From Hexactinellida sp. DTS-2022 (taxonomy: Eukaryota; Porifera; Hexactinellida): 64,000 bases of DNA. The stretch covers positions 6,686,501 through 6,750,500 of the forward strand of contig JAPNXP010000001.1 of assembly GCA_028753945.1 (NCBI GenBank), given 5' to 3'. This document shows positions 57,831 to 64,000 of this stretch, piece by piece (within the stretch, counting starts at the first letter, position 1; each line of letters begins with the position of its first letter). The translations under genes were made by a program, and so were the position numbers. The notes beneath the pieces are model-generated. The model was not told the origin of the DNA. It made no database searches and saw only the letters and a program-made list of their open reading frames with translations.

Positions 57831-58230
57831 TATTTGGAATATCGAATTTTTGTGGTTAAACGCTTTCTTTTGATGAATGCCTATCGTAATTTTTTAAAAA
57901 AAAAATTAAAATAAAATTAAAAATTAAAAAATTTATTTAAGTTAAAAATAAAACTAAAACTAAAGGCATTCATCAAAAGAAAGCGTTTAACCACAAATTT
58001 CGATATTCCAAATAATCTTGCTATATTTTAAATTTCCCATAGATTTTGGCTTATAACACAAAATTTGGCCTAACTAAGTCAATTTTTATCCGATTTCTCC
58101 CTGTTTCGACCAATACTCATTATTTTCAAAGCTCTACCCAATAAAAAATAACCTCAAACAAAACACAAAAATATCTAGGTGAGTTAATATGTGAAATTGT
58201 ACCGTTTATTGTATTAACTATCGTTTCTAG

Positions 58231-58569
58231 ATGCTAGGTTCTCCCTTGCTGCTTAAAGCGGTCCGCCCGCCCGGCTCACAAAAGGGACCTCTGAAACTGA
58301 AGTGGCGCATAGCCAGGTCGAATGAGATGCAAGCTATTCCTGTCTGCCTCACGGAAATGTACTCCGTGATGAACTGCTGGGAGAAAGCGGAGTATGACGA
58401 TGATTTGTGCAAGAATGAGATAGTACGTTTCATGCATTGTATGCACATTCAGACTGGCGTTGCTATTCAGCAGACTAAACTCAAAAAACAATTCGACATA
58501 GAGCAAGAAGGGAACCTGTCCAAGCTACAAATCAACGCACTTTTCAAGAATTATGTTCACCCAAAGTAG
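58231..58569 (+). CDS. CHCHD1: Mitochondrial small ribosomal subunit protein mS37 (CHCHD1)
   Basis: A single coding exon of 112 residues (human 118). mS37 is a small-subunit mitoribosomal protein of the twin CX9C class, imported and oxidised through the MIA40 pathway in the intermembrane space. The two CX9C motifs are intact: C39 to C49 (CLTEMYSVMNC) and C60 to C70 (CKNEIVRFMHC). The spacing and the residues CxTEMxxxMxCW match human CHCHD1. The C-terminal FKNYVHPK resembles the human ending LQRFPNKP. The N-terminus is basic. The ATG directly follows TTTCTAG, so an upstream leader exon or a trans-spliced leader probably joins here. The arm of foldback 5 ends just upstream. No canonical polyadenylation hexamer was found close by. 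Confidence 0.92.
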   Translation: MLGSPLLLKAVRPPGSQKGPLKLKWRIARSNEMQAIPVCLTEMYSVMNCWEKAEYDDDLCKNEIVRFMHCMHIQTGVAIQQTKLKKQFDIEQEGNLSKLQINALFKNYVHPK

Positions 58570-59001
58570 ACTATCAGTTTTATATAAGTTCAATTCAATT
58601 CACATTTGTTACTATACTTGTATTCTAGAATTGTTGAAATACGTTTGATCCGAAACACTAGTTATTAGTAACAAACATCATATTAATTGCGTTTTATCAC
58701 ATTTCAATATAGTATTTACAAATATTATATAACTACACACTAGGCCTATTAAAGTCAACTCCGCTTAATAGGATCACTTCACAGGGCAAATCATCGGTCA
58801 TAGCTCAAATTTTGTGGTCTGTGTATTTGCTCAATTTCTTAAATATGTGTTGCTAGGATAGTCAAGGATCATAGAAATATAATTTATTTTATCAAATTCC
58901 ATCTGCAAGTCCAGATATTATAATTTGAATTACGATTTCCAAGATAAATGTATCAAGTTTCAAGTGCTAAATCTACAACAATAAAAGAAGCTTTCTAGAG
59001 C
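58570..59001. other. Spacer downstream of mS37
   Basis: AT-rich, with a CAACTCCGCTTAATAG remnant of the pogo-like family near 58755. No gene. Confidence 0.45.
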
Positions 59002-60415
59002 AGTGGTTCCCAACCTGGGAGGAATTCCTCCCTGGGGAGGAATTTGGCCATTCTCGGGGAGGAATTCCACATACTTAGATATCTATCTGTATATTAAAAG
59101 CGGAATTGTTGTGGATGTGTGTGTGTGTGTGTTTGTCCAGAATTAATTGTTGTGGATGTGTGTGTGTGTGTGTTTGTCCAGAATTAATAGGAAAGACTAC
59201 GAGTCCTACAAAGCTGAAAATTGGCATACAGGGGTAATTTTGTACTGCGACAACGATCTATTGGTTTTTGAACAAAATAACGGGATTATGACGTCATAAA
59301 GGCACTTATTTGAGAATAACTCTTTCAGTTTTTATTCGATTCGCCCACAATTTTAGATGATAACACAACATACAATGAGACACACGTATACCGATTTATG
59401 GGATTGTGACGTCACGTACGAACTAATTTGGATTCAGCTCTTACATTTTTGATTCAATCGTCAAACAAATTTGTCACATTATAAAACAGAATGTGTTGCA
59501 TATCCCAAGAAATTTTTATATTTTTCGCATTTAATCTGAGCCAGGCAATAATAAAAATGTAACCTCCAATTGCTGCGTCATTGTTCATACTGAGGTTTGA
59601 TGATTTAATCTTCACATACATATCACCGAAATTGCATTCTTGATTAATCCAGTTTGGCTTCCATCAGTTTATTTCTATTCGTGATATTTAGCCTACGTCA
59701 ATCAGTGACAATCACATAAGTGTACATAATATTACTATCAAAGTAATTCAACTATTTACAAACAATTTTCCTATGTAAATCCTGGGTTAGTAAATAACAT
59801 GAATGAATTAATTAATTAATTAGTTGACATACTTAATAGCAGCATAGAGTACGTGTAATTTACAAGTCACAGGTTTAACCTATTTAATATGAGTGATAGT
59901 TGAGTAGTGTAAGGCCGCAAAGCGGCCGTTAATTAATTGTGTTGCGGTGTGGAACACGAATGAACAAAAGTCGCGAAGCGACTTTTGTGAGAGAGTGATC
60001 AGTCGCGAAGCGACCGAGACCGAAGGGCTCGTATTATTAAATCTCGATAGTTGTGTGTTTGTTTGTGTGTTAATCCGGATTGTATTAAAGTGATGGGGGA
60101 ATAGAAACTGCATTTATAATTTTGATTGAAACTAACTTCCAACACGAATTTCGCGTTCGTATTAATGAAATTTTCTGGATCACTTTGTCTCACTGAATGA
60201 TTTAATCACTGAGTAATTAAAAATACCTAGTATATTGATAATATTGACTGTTCTCATTAATTAACAGTATTATTTATATTTTTACTTAGTTTTTCAGTAA
60301 CCGTATTTCAATACCAAAATTGTACATTGTAGTGCTGGGGAGGACTTATAGCAAAAATATAGGTTAGGGGGTAATACCCTGACATTTTTTGGAAAAAGTT
60401 GGGAACCACTGTGAA
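59002..60415. mobile_element. hAT-type element enlarged by a Helitron-like insert
   Basis: Terminal CAGTGGTTCCCAACC and GGTTGGGAACCACTG-type ends (the right one reads AGTTGGGAACCACTG), with TCTAGAGC outside both; the right copy lies four bases beyond the repeat. Between them is a Helitron-like repeat (about 59089-60045), including a local tandem duplication of about 48 bp at 59100-59190 and a tail ending CCGAAGGGCTCGT. Confidence 0.65.
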
Positions 60416-60466
60416 TCTAGAGCATTTGAAATATACTAGTATCAATTTTCTTCTAGTTTCCAGATA

Positions 60467-60572
60467 CAGTCGACTCCGCTTAATTAATAGAGCCAACTCG
60501 GGACCAGGTTGTTTTGCCCAGATTAAGCGGAGAAACCGATTAACCGGTGGCTCTATTAAGCGGAGTTGACTG
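60467..60572. mobile_element. pogo/Tigger-like MITE (CAGTCGACTCCGCTTAAT family)
   Basis: Ends CAGTCGACTCCGCTTAAT and ATTAAGCGGAGTTGACTG, with TA on both sides. This is one of the better-kept copies of the family. Confidence 0.85.
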
Positions 60573-61529
60573 TATTTGTCTATAATTAGTACATCTCTTT
60601 ATGGTTTCCGAATTCGTTATAATTTATTTTATTTAGTTTTTGATGAAACTTTTTGTATTTTAGTGCCCGATCTTATATGGTAAGATATGGTCAATTATTA
60701 CACCTATGCATCTTAAACTACAGAAAATTATCTTTAAGATGTAACCAGTCACTAATTGACATCGTTTGACCCAAAAATGTTACATGCATTATTAAACTGT
60801 CCATCGGACTAAAATTTCAAAAAATTGAGTTGTTTATTAAATATTCAAATACTTGTGGTTAAGTATAAATGTAAAATATGTAATATCTACGGTGTTTATT
60901 CGTTAAATCAATGTAAAACGGGAAATAGTTAGCGATACTTGGTTGTTTTGAGCCATCGTCAATATACCTTTTAGACCGGTTGGAGACTTACACCTGGCAA
61001 GGTATATAGCAAGTAGCTACAACACTAACAAATAAGGTTTACGCGATTGAATGGAAATTCAATGAAGTGCACTATGTAAGTTTTTGAGAAGGCATCATCG
61101 GTAAGAATAAAACTATTATAGTAAATTGATAATTCGATCCAAAATCTACCCGGGCGGCCCGAGCTACTTCTACGCCTATGAATGAGACCATATGATGTTC
61201 GTCACCCTAATCTGTAATCTTCTTTTCAAATCGAATCCCTTGTCAAAGAGTCCTTCAGACTTAGGTATGCCCTTATTATTAATTTATAATAATAATAAAT
61301 AGTATAATGTATATCGGTATACCCGGAGAATCGGATATTAAGTGGCTTCCACTGTATATGTACTTGCTTATAAGGCCGCACATGAATCCAAATATAAAAT
61401 ATTTGCCACAGAAACCTCATTCACTCCAAAAATTTGTGATTTAATAAATTGTGCGATCTTATACATTTAAGCAAATTTAGCAATTTATCAAAATTTGTCT
61501 TTATTGTTTTAACTCAAATGTAAAATCTA
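60573..61529. other. AT-rich spacer, no feature seen
   Basis: No frame, exon or complete element was supported. A short CCCGGGCGGCCCG patch at about 61150 resembles the GC-rich interior of the 21283-21427 MITE. Confidence 0.4.
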
Positions 61530-62107
61530 TATTTCTATATCTATTCTATTTTAATTGGAAAGACTACGAGTCCCAGAAAGCTGAAAATTTGTATACAGGG
61601 GTATTTTTGTACTGCGACAACAATCTATTGGTTTTTGATGAGAAATATTCACATTTAAAGGTGACAAAATATGTTAGCCAATTTATTCCGAGGGTTTGTT
61701 AGGATGGATCAGCTAACTTATTCAATTTGTATAAATAGCCTGTGCATATGATAATAGAAATATTTTCTGAGGCTGCAATCTGATTGATTGAAAATAAATT
61801 GATCTAAGCATCAATCATTTGTCTATTCTATTGCATGTTTTTCTTTTAGTATTATTTGGAATCGAGCTATCCTTATCGTGCAACTGAAATTTATTGAGCT
61901 AATAATGGGAGAATTTGAATTGCCAAACAATTAATTGTCTAACATTCTTATTAAGGGGACTTTATGAGGAATATATTTAATACACCACAAAGATGTATAA
62001 TTGTAAATGATTCGATTCAAAGCGTGGCAAGGCCGCGCAGCGGCATTCAATTGAGGCGTGAAGCGTCGATTCGTCGCAAAGTGACCGAGACCGAAGGGCT
62101 CGTATAA
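61530..62107 (+). mobile_element. Helitron-like repeat near HAT1
   Basis: Shares GGAAAGACTACGAGTCC and TGTACTGCGACAACAATCTA with the other copies and ends GACCGAAGGGCTCGT at about 62103. A GGCCGCGCAGCGGC hairpin lies near 62031. Confidence 0.5.
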
Positions 62108-62373
62108 TTAATCCTCAAATGATTTGCTTAAATAAGAGTTGAGGTAACCTTCAAGTGGAAAACACAGGATACTTTAATAAGTATACTAATGTCTGATTAG
62201 ACCTGGAGATCGCATGTGGCCTGAAAACAATACCAGTTATAGAGCTATAGAATATAGCGAGATACCATTTTCCTATTTAGAGGTTCCCTCTTCATAAACT
62301 ATATTGTCTACATTCCCAAGTTGAGTGCTAATGAGTAGTTAATAGATACACGTATATATGATATCCCTTAGAA

Positions 62374-62499
62374 CAGCGATTCCAAACCTTTTTCAACCGT
62401 GAACCTCCTATAGTCATTCTGTGGACCCCCTCCCATTTACCGTTATACACCTTGTTGACCCTCTACAGCCGTCCATGGACCCCAGGTTTGGAACTACCG
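62374..62499. mobile_element. hAT-type MITE, TSD CCTTAGAA
   Basis: Ends CAGCGATTCCAAACC and GGTTTGGAACTACCG, flanked by exact CCTTAGAA at 62366-62373 and 62500-62507. It lies about 110 bp past the HAT1 stop, so possibly in its 3' UTR. Confidence 0.85.
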
Positions 62500-62608
62500 C
62501 CTTAGAAAGTCAAATTCCTAAACCAACGTTAAAATACTGAGTGATCTTTCAATTTGCCATTGCGTCAAATAAAATCCAGGAAACATAAATGTTGGAAATG
62601 TTACTGAT

Positions 62609-63263
62609 CTACTCCAACTTGAGTATCTTACCGATTACCCTCTGGTACTCTCTCTCCACAGCTGTGTACTCCTTCTGCAGCTCGGCCTGTCTGTCGGACT
62701 GGGGCACGAGCAGGTCGAGACTTATCTCAGTCTCAAAATCGGATTTTGGGAGTCTCATGCGAGCGTGCTCATGGTTTCTAAGCAGTCGCATGTGGGGCGC
62801 GTTCAGTCTCTGTTTGATGAACAGTCTGTACTCCCTGTACTCCTTCTTGTCCACCAGATTGGTGCACTTGAGCCTCATTATCTCGTGAATCCTGCGCGAC
62901 TGTCTACAGTGCAGCTTTAGCTTTTCTCTGCACTCCTGCTCCATCTCCTTCGTGAAGCTAACATGCATAGTAGTTAAGTACACTGTACTATCAGCAAGAG
63001 CCAGGGCGAGAATCTACCTCTGTTTGATGTTTTCTTTTTTGAAACACTGCAACTTCAGTGCATCTCTGCAGTCCAGGTAATCCATCAGGCGCACAAACTC
63101 CACAGACGGATCTTCTACCAGCAGGTCGAATACGGCGGGGTCACCCCTCACGTCCGAATGTATCGCCTCCAGCAGTCGCGTAGCGTGTCCCTGGTTCTGG
63201 AAGGGAGGCAGCACCAGCACCTGGCTGATCCTCAGTCTGAACTTGTCAGGGAACGAGTAGAAC
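62609..63263 (-). CDS. HAT1: Histone acetyltransferase 1 (HAT1), 3' exons only
   Basis: Two exons on the minus strand, 63263-63018 and 62957-62609, are joined by a 60-nt GT-AG intron. They encode about 198 C-terminal residues. HAT1 (KAT1) acetylates new histone H4 at K5 and K12 before deposition. The GNAT core is visible: SFPDKFRLRISQVLVLPPFQNQGHATRLLEAIH corresponds to the human YPDKTRPRVSQMLILTPFQGQGHGAQLLETVH, with QNQGHA as the acetyl-CoA loop. It is followed by the VEDPSVEFVRLMDYLD block and a helical C-terminal region (HEIMRLKCTNLVDKKEYREYRLFIKQRL) typical of HAT1. The upstream exons are not found within the window; the next intron is at least 737 nt and carries repeat ends, so the gene continues past the right edge. 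No break was seen in the part present. Confidence 0.92.
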
Positions 63264-64000
63264 CTGGAGACATACCAGAATACAACATGCAACATCAAAC
63301 GTTTAATTTAATACAAATCCCACCAAATAGAACTATCACCATTATCATGCCATGTAATTACTGAAATTGTATCTCAGTCACTTAATTTTAATAATTCCCA
63401 ACTCAGCAACGGTTGAGATATCTCTCTTCTAACGATTGAAGTTGAGAATACCACTACAATACTGCATGGACTTTCGATTGGTATGTTTGCTCTGTGATAA
63501 CTTATTCGGCCCCCGCTGTAAATTACCAGGGGCCTTATTCACTAAACTTCTTAAACTAAGCATAAATTTAGTTTATGCTTAGTTCAAACTAGAGCTCTGC
63601 GCGGGTCATATGCGGGACCCGCCCCCGCCCCGCATCTATTTGTGATTGACCCGCCCCGCAAATGCAACAATATAAACAAATGAACCAGCACCAAACCGCA
63701 ACTAACTCACATTAACCCGCACCAACACTCGATGACCAGTATTATCGATAGGATTATATAATAGGGTGTAAACACTCGGCGCACTATGCGGGCACAAAAA
63801 TATTTACATCCTTAAGGAATAAAGAAGACGGAAATAGTTTTTGGGCGGAAATTTGAAGATGGAATTACGAAATTATTATTCGGGGGTTACAAAATAATTC
63901 ACCGTCAATTCGTTCCATCGCAAGACTTTTGCCATCTTAAGATTTTAATTTATTGATCATTAATTTTGTTTAGGAACTATAGAGGGGTACATTGTTACAA
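63264..64000 (-). other. Incomplete 5'-side intron of HAT1 with repeat ends
   Basis: After the acceptor at 63264-63265 no further HAT1 exon is recognisable. At 63529 begins a GGGGCCTTATTCACTAAACT end of the family seen at 37362, and at 63592 a GC-rich GCGGGACCCGCCCCCGCCCC block that may be the end of another element. Both are cut by the window edge or unpaired. Confidence 0.55.

Larger units (their letters stand above)
56838..58203. mobile_element. Foldback element 5, interrupted, abutting mS37
   Basis: The left arm is 56838-57074 plus 57831-57890; the right arm is 57964-58203. The arms match over nearly 300 bp, for example GGTACAATTTCAC at 56839, its complement near 58198, and AAACGCTTTCTTTTGATGAA near 57860. 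The right arm ends about 27 bp before the mS37 start codon. Confidence 0.85.

Overview
This is a 64 kb piece of an animal (metazoan) nuclear genome. It is AT-rich, its genes carry GT-AG introns, and its proteins are animal ones: HPF1, SCCPDH, CCP6/AGBL4, CFAP276, two DOK-type adaptors, ZCCHC4, mitoribosomal mS37/CHCHD1 and HAT1. CFAP276 and CCP6 point to an animal with motile cilia. The very short spliced introns (53-94 nt where no mobile DNA has entered) and the crowd of small DNA transposons suggest a marine invertebrate, perhaps an early-branching one such as a sponge. The species cannot be settled from the sequence. No prokaryotic, organellar, rRNA or tRNA features were seen.

Layout. 6-2758 (-): a four-exon gene for a 124-residue Cys-rich single-pass membrane protein. 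3335-4588 (-): HPF1 with an N-terminal PBZ finger. 4683-12302: transposon-rich spacer with two foldback elements. 12303-24612 (+): SCCPDH, whose last intron is 11 kb and filled with nested elements, including a dead Ty3/Gypsy integrase. 25242-25715 (+): CFAP276. 26712-28118 (+): CCP6. 28119-34483: repeats. 34484-36843 (-) and 41011-48471 (-): two tandem DOK-like genes with the same intron phases; the second holds a dead Ty3/Gypsy copy in its intron. Between them lies a four-level nest of elements (37362-38990). 50989-52253 (-): a protein with several dsRNA-binding domains and an RGG tail, with an apparent one-base frame break. 54414-55748 (+): ZCCHC4. 58231-58569 (+): mS37. 62609 to about 63263 (-): the 3' part of HAT1, whose 5' exons lie beyond the right edge.

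The genes do not form one pathway. Loose groups are chromatin and ADP-ribosylation (HPF1, HAT1), cilium and microtubule (CFAP276, CCP6), ribosomes (ZCCHC4 for large-subunit rRNA, mS37 for the mitochondrial small subunit), and phosphotyrosine signalling (two DOK paralogues).

The mobile DNA is the most striking part. At least sixteen short hAT-type elements can be delimited by terminal inverted repeats plus 8-bp target duplications, twelve of them exact. There are about twelve TA-flanked pogo/Tigger-like MITEs, five foldback elements with arms of hundreds of bases, Helitron-like repeats with a recurring 3' tail, and several nests in which the order of insertion can be read directly.
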